Source of the DNA: Deltaproteobacteria bacterium
GTDB taxonomy: Bacteria > Desulfobacterota > GWC2-55-46
Length of the DNA stretch: 39,276 bases
Direction: 5' to 3'
Assembly: GCA_016212705.1 (NCBI GenBank)
Contig: JACREU010000009.1
Span: 1-39,276, forward strand
Shown here: piece by piece, positions 7,381 to 16,408 of the stretch
Layout: every line of letters begins with the position of its first letter
Numbering within the stretch: position 1 is the stretch's first letter
Notes under the pieces: model-generated
The model's input: the letters and a program-made list of their open reading frames with translations, nothing else
Told to the model about the DNA's origin: nothing
The model's database searches: none
Made by a program: the position numbers and the translations under genes

Positions 7381-9495
7381 TCAACTCTTCTCCTTTTCCA
7401 CCTTGCAGAGCAAGCCCCGGAGCTGATAGGAGCCGAACCCGGGGTCGTACGGCGGTTTGTTGTTAGTAAGCACATTGGCGTTGGACTCGAATACGCCGAA
7501 CTCGGGGCCGGCCTTTTCCGGGAACCACCACCCGTGCTCGACACTCACTACGCGCGGGTGTATGTCGTCAGTAACGCGCGCCCTCATCCTTATTGCGCCG
7601 CGCGGCGACGATACTTTGACCCAGTCGCCGTTTGATATGCCGAGAGAGCTGGCGACTATGGTGTGCATCTCAGCTTCTGGGTCGGGTTTAAGTTCGCGGA
7701 GCGACTTAACCTGCCTGTGTTCGCTGTGGAAGAACTCAAGACGCCTCGCACCTGTTATCAATATGTACGGGAACTCTTCGGCAAGGACCGGGGCGGACGC
7801 CGGGCTCTCAGGAGGCTCCTTGAACGTCGGCAGGCCGTCGTATCCCATCCGCTCAAGAGTCTTGCAGAAGAGCTCTACCTTCCTCGAAGGCGTCCTGAAG
7901 CCGGACTTCTCGAACCTCCTGTACTCGTGCTTCGGGTGGGCGCAGACCGTCTTTACAAGGTCTGCGTATTTTACGCCTAAAGGCTCCAGCTGATAGTCCA
8001 TGACCTCGTCAAGCCCATCGCCCGCGCCGGGGAGCTCAAGCTTTTTTGCGAGCTCGTCCATTATCCACTCGTCCTGCCTGCACTCGCCGGTCTGCGTTAT
8101 CGCGGACTGCGCCATGACCATGTTCTCAACGACCAGAGGATAGCCGATTACCTGTTTGGTCTCTGTCCAGAAAGCGGCTGGGAGGACATAGTCGGCGATA
8201 GCCGCGGTCGGCGTCATGAAGAGGTCCGTTACGACAAGGAGGTCGAGGGCTTTTAGACTCTCATAAACCTCTTTAGAATTCGCGACTGTGGCAAGCGGGT
8301 TGTTGCCGAATATGAGGAGCGCCCTTACCCTGTACGGGTCGCCTGTCCTCATGGCCTTAAAGAGCGCGGGTATGTGGGCCGAGGGCATGAAGGCCCGCCA
8401 GCCTCCTAAAAGCTTGAACTCGTCTGACCCGAGCCGCTTCTTCCCCATCCCCTCGGGGAGCTTGTCTTTTAAGGTAGGATAGCTCCTTATGACGTTCATC
8501 CCGAGTATGTCGCCGCCCGGGACGTCGATATTCCCGGTTATGGCGCGGAGCAACGCCACCGCCCTTACGGTCTGGAGCGAATTGAAGTTTTGCTCCAACC
8601 CCAATCCCCACTCAAGTATCGCGGGCTTGTTCGTCGCGTATGCGCGCGCCGCTTCGCTTATAGAGGCGGCAGGGATGGTCGTAATCGGCTCTGCCCACGC
8701 GGGCGTAAAGGGCTCGACGTGTTTCTTTAATTCCTCGAAGCCGACGGTCCACTTCTCGACGAACTCCTTGTCATGGAGCCCTTCGTTAATGATTGTGTTT
8801 ATCATGGCGAGCGCGAGCGCCGCGTCCGTGCCGGGGCGAATCGCGAGCCACTGGCCGCACCTCTTCGCCGTCTCGGTCCTCCGGGGGTCGATCGCAATCG
8901 ATACACAGCCCTTGTCGAGCGCCCTCTTGACAGAGGGCGCGAGCTCTCCGTCGGGGCCGGTTATAAGCGGGTTGTGCGCCCAGAAGAGTATGCACTTCGG
9001 CGCGACCTCTCCGTAATAATCGCCGACTACGAAGCCGCCGTATGTGAGGTTGCTTACGGTTATCCTCGGTATGAAGCACTGCGCGAGCCCCGGCTCGTAC
9101 CAGTTCGGCGTGCCGAGCTGGTTCGCGAACCTGACTACATGCATGTAGTGGTGCCTGCCGGTCCCCTGGCCGAGCGCGACGGATTCCGGCCCCGTCTCAT
9201 TTCTAATCGCGCCGACCTTTGCTGAGATCTCCGAGAGCGCTTCGTCCCACGATATCCTCTCCCACTTAAGAGAGCCCCTCTCGCCCTTTCTACGAAGCGG
9301 GTATTTGAGCCTCTCCGGGTGGTTCGCGATTTCAGGCGAGAAGACCCCCTTGGGGCACATCCAGCCCTGGTTCATCGGAGACGCCGGGTCGCCCTTAACT
9401 TTCACGACCTTGCCGTCCTTCACATGGACGAGCACTCCGCAGCCGCCGTGGCAGACCCTGCATACGCTCTTTATGATAGATACGCCGTCGTTCAT
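7381..9495 (-). CDS. Molybdopterin-dependent oxidoreductase, DMSO reductase family, N-terminal [4Fe-4S]
   Basis: 'CRVCHGGCGVLVHVKDGKVVKVKGDPASPMNQGWMCPKG', 'ERISWDEALSEI', 'AIDPRRTETAKRC', C-terminal 'NGDWVKVSSPRGAIRMRARVTDDI...VEHGWWFPE'. No Tat signal seen. Confidence 0.88.
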   Translation of the reverse strand: MNDGVSIIKSVCRVCHGGCGVLVHVKDGKVVKVKGDPASPMNQGWMCPKGVFSPEIANHPERLKYPLRRKGERGSLKWERISWDEALSEISAKVGAIRNETGPESVALGQGTGRHHYMHVVRFANQLGTPNWYEPGLAQCFIPRITVSNLTYGGFVVGDYYGEVAPKCILFWAHNPLITGPDGELAPSVKRALDKGCVSIAIDPRRTETAKRCGQWLAIRPGTDAALALAMINTIINEGLHDKEFVEKWTVGFEELKKHVEPFTPAWAEPITTIPAASISEAARAYATNKPAILEWGLGLEQNFNSLQTVRAVALLRAITGNIDVPGGDILGMNVIRSYPTLKDKLPEGMGKKRLGSDEFKLLGGWRAFMPSAHIPALFKAMRTGDPYRVRALLIFGNNPLATVANSKEVYESLKALDLLVVTDLFMTPTAAIADYVLPAAFWTETKQVIGYPLVVENMVMAQSAITQTGECRQDEWIMDELAKKLELPGAGDGLDEVMDYQLEPLGVKYADLVKTVCAHPKHEYRRFEKSGFRTPSRKVELFCKTLERMGYDGLPTFKEPPESPASAPVLAEEFPYILITGARRLEFFHSEHRQVKSLRELKPDPEAEMHTIVASSLGISNGDWVKVSSPRGAIRMRARVTDDIHPRVVSVEHGWWFPEKAGPEFGVFESNANVLTNNKPPYDPGFGSYQLRGLLCKVEKEKS

Positions 9496-9497
9496 AG

Positions 9498-10466
9498 TTA
9501 TCTTTTAATAGTCCCCCAGAGCGCTCCTGTGCCGATAGACACGGCGCGGAGAAACAACAGCGCCGGGGCAAATGGCGCTACAAGCGGGTCCCTGAAAAGC
9601 GCAATCTTGAGGAACGGGAGGGTAGTCAGAAAAAAGAGGGCCGCAACGGCCAGGAACAAAATCCCGCCCCAGGGCCTGATAAGCAAGGCGACGGGGAGCG
9701 AGAGCGCCGCAATCAGGGAAAGGAGGGTCTGGAATTTAAGCGTCTGCGGCGTGTAGGTGTCCTTGAGCATCTTGTCCGGAAATTTTTTATAGACGACCAT
9801 CCGCCAGTAGCCCCGCCAGAACTTTATCCTCGCGTACCTCTTTATCGAGGCAGGGTGGTTAAGGTGGCTCACAACGGCGTTGGGGTTGAATACCATCTTG
9901 AAGCCCTTGGCCGACATCCTGTATGAGAGCTCGGTGTCCTCGTTGTTGGCCGCAGGAAAGCTCGTGTCGAACCCGCCCATCTTGTCGAAGATATCCTTCC
10001 TGAAACCGGCGGAGTAGGTGTCTATCATGTCGATGGAGGCGGCCTTCCTCAACATCTCGAACCTCTCCTCGAACTCTATCTGGCAGAACCTCGCGACTAT
10101 CTCCTTTTGTCCAGTCCTGTACGCGCCCTTGACCGCTACGACGTCCTTATCATCAAAGGGCCTCGCCATCTCCCTTATCCAGTTCTTCTCAGGGACGCAG
10201 TCGGCGTCGGTAAAGAGTATTATCCCGCCTGTGGCCTCCTCTACACCCTTATTCCGGGCGGTAGCCGGCCCCTTGTTGGTCTGCCAGAGGTATTTTACCC
10301 CATGCCCTTTTATTATTTCGGCGGTAGAGTCCCTGGAGCCGTCGTCGACGACTATCACTTCAACAAGGCGCTTCGGATAGTCCTGTCCGGCGAGCGCGGA
10401 CAGGCACCTCCCGATGGTATTCTCCGAATTGTAGGCTGGGACTATTACGGAGACGCGGGGGAGCAT
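9498..10466 (-). CDS. GT2 family glycosyltransferase with C-terminal TM segments
   Basis: 'VSVIVPAYNSENTIGRCLSAL', 'VVDDGSRDSTAEI', 'ATARNKG', 'FTDADCVPEKNW'. Confidence 0.88.
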   Translation of the reverse strand: MLPRVSVIVPAYNSENTIGRCLSALAGQDYPKRLVEVIVVDDGSRDSTAEIIKGHGVKYLWQTNKGPATARNKGVEEATGGIILFTDADCVPEKNWIREMARPFDDKDVVAVKGAYRTGQKEIVARFCQIEFEERFEMLRKAASIDMIDTYSAGFRKDIFDKMGGFDTSFPAANNEDTELSYRMSAKGFKMVFNPNAVVSHLNHPASIKRYARIKFWRGYWRMVVYKKFPDKMLKDTYTPQTLKFQTLLSLIAALSLPVALLIRPWGGILFLAVAALFFLTTLPFLKIALFRDPLVAPFAPALLFLRAVSIGTGALWGTIKR

Positions 10467-10468
10467 TT

Positions 10469-11935
10469 TTACGCGCTCGCCTTCTTTATGTCCGAACCCT
10501 TGAGGAGGTACTTGAAGAAAGTCCTCGCGGCCTTGACCGTCCTCTTTATATCGCTCGGCGACGTAATGAGCTGTTTGAGCTTATACAGGATGTAGCCGGG
10601 CCTCAGATAGAATTCCCTCCGGGCGTCGTCGCAGAACCTTACGAGGTCCTCGGCAGAGAGGTCCTCGGTCCTTATGACCGTATTGTGGAGCCCCTCCGGG
10701 GTTATCCAGCGCGAGAAGTCGGTGGACCGGATGAGCCCCTTCTGGCTGTACCAGTCGTATGCCTCTGTGCCGGGGTAGACCATCACCGGGTAGAACTGGA
10801 CGGTATCAGGGCATAAATCCTTGGCGAGATTAAGGGTCTCCTGCAAGGTCTCCTTCGTCTCTCCGGGGAGCCCGGCCATGAAACAGCCGTGGATAAGGAG
10901 CCCCGCCCTCTTGGCGTCACGCATGAAGGCCTTCATCTCATCGGGCTTCGTCTTCTTCTTCATGCTGTCGAGTATCTTCTGGCTGCCGCTCTCGAACCCG
11001 ACGCAGAGCGAACGGCACCCGGCTTCCTTAATCGCCTTCATCGATTCATAATCTATGCCTATGCGAGAGTTGGCGGTCCAGGTGATCCTGACCCCCCTCT
11101 TTTTGATAAGCTCAGAGAGCGCCTTCAGCCTCTTTTTGTCCACAGTCAGGGTGTCGTCCTCGAAGAAGATCGACTTGGCGTGGGGGAAGTTCTTTATGAT
11201 GTATTCCATCTCGTCTACGACGTTTTCCACGGACCTGCTTCTAAAGCCCCTGCCCATGAGCGTCTGCGGGTAGACGCAGAATGTGCACGGGAACGGGCAT
11301 CCCCTCGAAGTCGTTATAGTCACCATGGGAAAAAGCGCGTTGGGGTTGAAGTAGTTCTCTATCCTCAAAAACCTCTTATAGACCTTTGAGACGAACGGCA
11401 GTTCGTCGAGGTTCTCGATAAACGGCCGCCTCTCGTTATGCGCGATGTTGCCGCCGTCCTTCCAGCAGATGCCCTTTACAGAGCCGAGCGGCCCGTTCTT
11501 TGAAAGCGTATCGGCGAGGTCGAGGATGGTGAAGTCGTATTCGAACCTCGCTACCGCGTCAAGCCTCGCATCCATCTTCATGACGTCGTCCGGGAGGGCC
11601 GAGACGTGCGTGCCGACGGCGATTATGAACGCGCCGGGCATGAGGTCTTTAAGCCTCCCGGCCATGTCGATGTCGTTATTTATGGACGGGGTCGACGTGT
11701 CCATGACGATGAGACCTGGGCCGAAGGCAAGGGCGCGGTTCTCGACGTCCTGTATGGTGAGCCCGTCAGCAGGGGCGTCGATGAAGTCTATATCGTGCCC
11801 CTTTTCCATCACGACCGAGGCGGCGGAGGCGAGCCAGAGCGGAAAGTACAGCGTGCCGCTCTTCGTGACCGCGGGCGACCTCTGGGGCCTGGAGAATTTT
11901 TTCAGGAACGGGGGGTTCAAAAACAATATCTTCAT
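10469..11935 (-). CDS. B12-binding-domain radical SAM protein
   Basis: MKILFLNPP start; N-terminal B12-like domain; 'TSRGCPFPCTFCVYP' CX3CX2C; 'GFESGSQKILDSMKK', 'MAGLPGETKETLQET'. Confidence 0.85.
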   Translation of the reverse strand: MKILFLNPPFLKKFSRPQRSPAVTKSGTLYFPLWLASAASVVMEKGHDIDFIDAPADGLTIQDVENRALAFGPGLIVMDTSTPSINNDIDMAGRLKDLMPGAFIIAVGTHVSALPDDVMKMDARLDAVARFEYDFTILDLADTLSKNGPLGSVKGICWKDGGNIAHNERRPFIENLDELPFVSKVYKRFLRIENYFNPNALFPMVTITTSRGCPFPCTFCVYPQTLMGRGFRSRSVENVVDEMEYIIKNFPHAKSIFFEDDTLTVDKKRLKALSELIKKRGVRITWTANSRIGIDYESMKAIKEAGCRSLCVGFESGSQKILDSMKKKTKPDEMKAFMRDAKRAGLLIHGCFMAGLPGETKETLQETLNLAKDLCPDTVQFYPVMVYPGTEAYDWYSQKGLIRSTDFSRWITPEGLHNTVIRTEDLSAEDLVRFCDDARREFYLRPGYILYKLKQLITSPSDIKRTVKAARTFFKYLLKGSDIKKASA

Positions 11936-13176
11936 TATGCGATTTCCTTGGTTATCCTTTCGTATTGGCGTAGCTGTTCTGAGAGAAAGCCCATTGAGCC
12001 CTTGAAACCTATCGCCCCCGACGGGCAGACGAGGAAGCAGTACTGGCAACCGATGCACCCGTTGTCCTTAGCGGCGACGACATCGGGGAGCTTGAGCTTT
12101 ACCGGGCAATAGTCGGCGCACTTGGTGCACCCTTTGACGCACCTGGCCTTATCGAACGAAAAACCCTTGAACTCCATCTCGGTCTTTATGAAGTTGTCCT
12201 GCCTGAGACCCGTCTTGAAGAGGAGGTTCCCGAAAAACCGCGTGTTGCAGAGATGGCTGAAGACCTTCGTGTTCCTCACCGCGAGAAAATACTTCTGCCT
12301 CTTGGGGCTGTGGATAAAGGAGGCGAAGGCGTTAGCCACCGGCTCCTTGAACTTCCTTTTAACGCCGGACAGATCTATGGACGAGGCGAACCTCAGGTGG
12401 TCTTTTGTAAGGAGCCCGGCCGCTTCCGCGGCCTTCAGGGTCCGGACCTTCTTGTAGTCGAAGTCGGCCAGGCGCGCGCAGACGAGGTCAAGGAGATAGG
12501 GGTCCGTCCCGATGAGGACGACCCCGGTCCTTACCGGCGTGCCCCTTGTCGGCCCGAGCCCTTCCATGGAGATGAGGCCGTCGACTATGTGGAGGCCGGG
12601 CTTCACCCTCTTATTGATGTTCACGATATTTTTGGCGAGGTGGAGGTGGGTCTTCTTCTTGTTCTCCTGGCCGACGAGACAGCCCATGAGGTTTTTGAGG
12701 CACACGCTCATCCCGGCCTCGAAGTGGGTCTTCAGCTTAGGCATGTTTATGAGGAAGTCCGCCTCGACGCACTCCCTCGCGACACTCGCCTTTACGCCGT
12801 CCTCGAACCCTATTTCGACCTTCTTCGAGTAGTTGAGGTCTATTACCTTTACGCCGTAGAACTTCGCGAGCTGGTCAAAGGAGAGCCTCGATATCACGCT
12901 TATCCCGGACCTGTAAAAGCCGGAGTTCGTCCCCTCGGCTATCGATATATCCCCGTACCCGCAACCTTTGAGGAACTTTATAACGGCGGCGACGAGTCTT
13001 AAGTCCGTCGTATTGCCGGTAAGCGCGTTCATGTTGCTGTTCATGTTGGGCTTTATTACGATCTTCGCGGACATGTCGCCGGGCAGGAGGTCGGAGTACC
13101 TCTTCATGGCCTCCCCCACCTTCGCCTCTATTTCCGAGACCGAATACGCCTTTATTATATCAAGCCTGAACGCCAT
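11935..13176 (-). CDS. DUF362-domain protein with C-terminal ferredoxin domain
   Basis: 'KIVIKPNMNSN', 'DFLINMPKLKTH', 'LKNLMGCL', C-terminal 'CVKGCTKCADYCP...CIGCQYCFLVCPSGAI'. Start MAFRLD chosen behind an AGGCAGGGT Shine-Dalgarno. Confidence 0.85.
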   Translation of the reverse strand: MAFRLDIIKAYSVSEIEAKVGEAMKRYSDLLPGDMSAKIVIKPNMNSNMNALTGNTTDLRLVAAVIKFLKGCGYGDISIAEGTNSGFYRSGISVISRLSFDQLAKFYGVKVIDLNYSKKVEIGFEDGVKASVARECVEADFLINMPKLKTHFEAGMSVCLKNLMGCLVGQENKKKTHLHLAKNIVNINKRVKPGLHIVDGLISMEGLGPTRGTPVRTGVVLIGTDPYLLDLVCARLADFDYKKVRTLKAAEAAGLLTKDHLRFASSIDLSGVKRKFKEPVANAFASFIHSPKRQKYFLAVRNTKVFSHLCNTRFFGNLLFKTGLRQDNFIKTEMEFKGFSFDKARCVKGCTKCADYCPVKLKLPDVVAAKDNGCIGCQYCFLVCPSGAIGFKGSMGFLSEQLRQYERITKEIA

Positions 13177-13423
13177 ACCCTGCCTTTTTAGCGAGTTTGA
13201 ACCCATCTGTTACCGTTTGACGGGCCGGATATCGCGGACGGTCAACGGCACCGGGGCCGCGAAACGCTATCGACATACCGCTCGAAAAAGGCGGCAAGTC
13301 AATCCTCATATTTTAAGATATTTCAACGAAAAATGGTAGAGAAATTAAGCGGGTTTAAAGGCTGGGTTTTAATCCGTGGGGGCCCGGCCCCGGGCGAGGC
13401 GCAGTGCGCAAAAAAAGCCCTGA

Positions 13424-13945
13424 TCATAACCTGCTCCTTATAAAACTCAGCAGGCGCGAGGCAACGGACGGCGCCCCGAAAGGACCGCTGTCTTTTTCGG
13501 CGAGCGCGCCCGTGCAACGCCTTGTCGCCTCTTTCCCGGTCGCTACGTACTCGACCCTGAAGACCGCCTTTACGACGTCTTTGAGCCTCGGGTCTATCTT
13601 CAGATGTATCTGCGGGTCGTCGTCCGGGAAAATCAGCTTTCCCTTCTCCTCAAACCCGTTCGTAGCGCACTCCTGGACCCTTATCACCTTGCCGTCCGCA
13701 CTCCAAAGCTCTATCCTCCTGAGCTTTATGACGGCATAGCCGTTCAGGGGGTCGAACCTCAAGGCCTTAGCCCCATTGAACGGCTTAAGGTCGAATTCCA
13801 TTTCCTTGACACCGTCAAAGTCTCCGAGCGCCATTGTGACGGACGTAGCTACGCCGAACCCATTGCCAATATCAACGAACAACTCCGCGAAGGGGGCCGC
13901 AGGAACGGTGACAGGGGTTTTTTTGCCGATAAGTCCCATATTCAA
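13424..13945 (-). CDS. Small beta-rich protein, possible standalone carbohydrate-associated beta-sandwich domain
   Basis: 173 aa; 'KALRFDPLNGYAVIKLRRIELW' resembles beta-sandwich domains seen next to glycosyltransferases. TTG start at 13945 or ATG at 13939. Confidence 0.5.
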   Translation of the reverse strand: MNMGLIGKKTPVTVPAAPFAELFVDIGNGFGVATSVTMALGDFDGVKEMEFDLKPFNGAKALRFDPLNGYAVIKLRRIELWSADGKVIRVQECATNGFEEKGKLIFPDDDPQIHLKIDPRLKDVVKAVFRVEYVATGKEATRRCTGALAEKDSGPFGAPSVASRLLSFIRSRL

Positions 13946-15009
13946 AGACCTCCGCCTGAAAAGCCTGCCAGCTCACGGACCTTGTCGAAGACCTCCTCGA
14001 CAGTTACCATCCTCATGCACTCGAGCGTCCTGCAATCAGGGAAACTGCCGTGGGAATAACACGGGGAGCATTTAAGCCCCTGCCCCTTCCAGAAATAAAA
14101 ACTGCCCCTTGTAAGCGGGTGCTTCTCGCGCGGGTCGGTCGGGCCGAATATGGAGACGACTGGCCTGCCGACTGCGGCCGCAAGGTGCATGGGGCCGCTG
14201 TCGTTCGCCACGACCAACGAGCAGTTTTCCATGAAGGCGGCGGTCTCCTCAAGGGTCGTCTTTCCGATGAGGTCGAGGACGCCCTCCGGCAAGGCCCGGT
14301 TTTCAGTGAACCACCTGTCGCCTGAGGAGCCGAAAACGGCTACTTTGAACCCGGCCCTGGCCAGAAGCGCCGTCAGGGCCCTGAAGTTCTCCTCCAGCCA
14401 CCTCCTCGAATCCATCACCTCGTTTACATTCCTCGCGCCGCCAGGGGCGATGCCGATGAGCTTGCCCGGCTTCATGCCGAGCCCCGCCAACCTTTCGGAG
14501 GCGCCCTTCCTTGCCGCGTCGCCTATGAAAAAATCCATATGGAGGCCGTCTTCACGCGCTCCGGCGAGTTTTACGGCCTCGATATAATGGATTATATGGT
14601 GTACCGGCGCGTCGAAAGAGACCGACCCTGTCAGCAGAATGCCCGATGCGAAGCCTCTCTTAAGGCCGTATAGCCTCTTGACGCCGCATAACCTCAGAAG
14701 GGCCCCGTACTTCCAGTCCCTGTGTAGGACGAACCCGGCGTCGAACCGCTCTTTCCTCATATCCCTTACGAGGTCCCTTATGACCCCGGCCTTCTCCTTG
14801 ACCGAGCCCTTGAAAAAAAGCCTGTCGTCTATCGCGTGGACCTCGTCCACATACGGGTTTCTCCTGAGCGCGTCGCTTACCGAGGAGCCCACAAGCCATG
14901 TGACGGACGCATCAGGGAAGGACTTTTTAAGCGAGCGCGCCGCGGGCGTCACCATGAGGACGTCGCCCATTCCGGCGAGCTTCATTATCAAAAACTTCCG
15001 GGGTCTCAT
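13942..15009 (-). CDS. GT9 ADP-heptose:LPS heptosyltransferase-like
   Basis: 'KFLIMKLAGMGDVLMVTPAARSLKKSFPDA', 'IGIAPGG', 'LVVANDSGPMHLAAAVGRPVVSIFGPTDP'. Confidence 0.9.
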   Translation of the reverse strand: MRPRKFLIMKLAGMGDVLMVTPAARSLKKSFPDASVTWLVGSSVSDALRRNPYVDEVHAIDDRLFFKGSVKEKAGVIRDLVRDMRKERFDAGFVLHRDWKYGALLRLCGVKRLYGLKRGFASGILLTGSVSFDAPVHHIIHYIEAVKLAGAREDGLHMDFFIGDAARKGASERLAGLGMKPGKLIGIAPGGARNVNEVMDSRRWLEENFRALTALLARAGFKVAVFGSSGDRWFTENRALPEGVLDLIGKTTLEETAAFMENCSLVVANDSGPMHLAAAVGRPVVSIFGPTDPREKHPLTRGSFYFWKGQGLKCSPCYSHGSFPDCRTLECMRMVTVEEVFDKVRELAGFSGGGL

Positions 15010-15121
15010 AGACGGATCAAAACCGATCAGTCGCCTTGACGGAAACGGCGAGCGCGCCGGGCGCGATTGCGTTGCCGCTGGACGCCAGCCGGACATTGAA
15101 AGTATTTCGGCGCATGAGAGT

Positions 15122-16261
15122 CTACCTCCCCATGACGGCCATATAAATCTTTAGCGTCTCTCTGGCCGTCTTTTCCCAGGAGAACTCCCGCGCGCGCGCG
15201 AAGCCCGCGGCGCAAAGCCTCCTCTTAAGGCCCTCGTCCTCCATGACGCTCTGCATGGCCTCAGAGATGCCGTCGGCGTCCATCGGCTCAACGAGCACCC
15301 CCGCGTCGCCTACGACCTCGGGGATAGCCGAACAGTTGGACGCTACGACCGGGCACCCGCACGCCATCGCCTCGAGAGGCGGGAGGCCAAACCCCTCGTA
15401 AAGCGAGGGGTATACGAAGAGGTCGGCGAGCGTGTACATGGCCGGCAGGTCTTCATCAGGCACATATCCCGTAAATACCACGTCGTTGCCGATCCCAAGG
15501 TCCCCTATAAGCCCCTGTATCCTCTCATGCTCGCGCATCCATCCCTTCGCGCCGCAGATGACGAGCTTGTGGCGCGTCTTTCCCCTCTGCCTCAACAACG
15601 AATACGCTCGTATCAGGGACGGGATGTTTTTTCTCGGCTCTATGGAGCCTACCGTGAGTATGAAGCTTCCGGAGAGGCCGTACTTACTTTTGACGGATTC
15701 GCACTCGGCCCTGGACGCGGGCCTGAACATACCCCTCGGGGCCTCAGGGATGACATGGAGGACCTCCGGGCTTACGTTCAGCAACCCCACGAGCTCGGAT
15801 TTCACCGTCCTGGAAGGCACTATAATGGCGTCCGCCGAGAGGGACGCGAAACGGGTCATGAAACGGCTGTAAAGGGTAAAGCCCCTGGGTTGCGTCTGCG
15901 GCGTCCTGAATGATACGAGGTCGTGGATCGTGACGACCTTCTTGAACCTGCCTGAGACGAAGGGGATATGGAAGGTCGGGGAATGGAAGACGTCCACCTT
16001 ATTCCCCTTGAGGTACGCGGGCAGATAGAACTGCTCCCACAGATCCCCGAAGGGATGGCTCTCGATGCTTACGTTCGTCTGGACCGAGGAGAAGTTCCTT
16101 GAAAGGGACTTGAAGACTTCGTTAGAGAGCACCTTGTAGGCGCTTTTCTTGTCTATGGACGAAAGTGCTGAAAGGAGGCTCTCGGCATAGACCCCCACCC
16201 CTGATTTGCCGGCCCTTATGACCCTGCCGTCGAACGCTATCTGCAGAGCGGATCCAGCCAA
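15122..16261 (-). CDS. GT4 family glycosyltransferase
   Basis: 'RAGKSGVGVYAESLLSAL', 'ILTVGSIEPRKNIPSLIRAY', 'PSLYEGFGLPPLEAMACGCPVVASNCSAIPEV'. TTG start behind AAGGGGGG. Confidence 0.9.
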   Translation of the reverse strand: MAGSALQIAFDGRVIRAGKSGVGVYAESLLSALSSIDKKSAYKVLSNEVFKSLSRNFSSVQTNVSIESHPFGDLWEQFYLPAYLKGNKVDVFHSPTFHIPFVSGRFKKVVTIHDLVSFRTPQTQPRGFTLYSRFMTRFASLSADAIIVPSRTVKSELVGLLNVSPEVLHVIPEAPRGMFRPASRAECESVKSKYGLSGSFILTVGSIEPRKNIPSLIRAYSLLRQRGKTRHKLVICGAKGWMREHERIQGLIGDLGIGNDVVFTGYVPDEDLPAMYTLADLFVYPSLYEGFGLPPLEAMACGCPVVASNCSAIPEVVGDAGVLVEPMDADGISEAMQSVMEDEGLKRRLCAAGFARAREFSWEKTARETLKIYMAVMGR

Positions 16262-16408
16262 ACGCCCCCCTTTACGAAAATATATTAGACTGACGGGTAC
16301 AAGAACAATCGATTTCCGAGGATGGACCGCGCCGTAAAAGTCCGTTTTGCGAAAGCCCTTAAACTCCCCATTAGGCCGCCGGGTAAAAAGCCGAACGCCG
16401 AGCGGACC

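Noticed and set aside
12253-13002. 249-aa plus-strand ORF, and many other long plus-strand ORFs (e.g. 35161..36138, 33858..34451)
   Set aside because: Shadow ORFs antisense to well-supported minus-strand genes in GC-rich DNA; their compositions (rich in R, E, G, V, P) lack motifs.
13358-13400. GC-rich hairpin (gggggcccggccccgggc)
   Set aside because: Only a ~5-bp stem and no T-tract on the minus strand; too weak to call a terminator.
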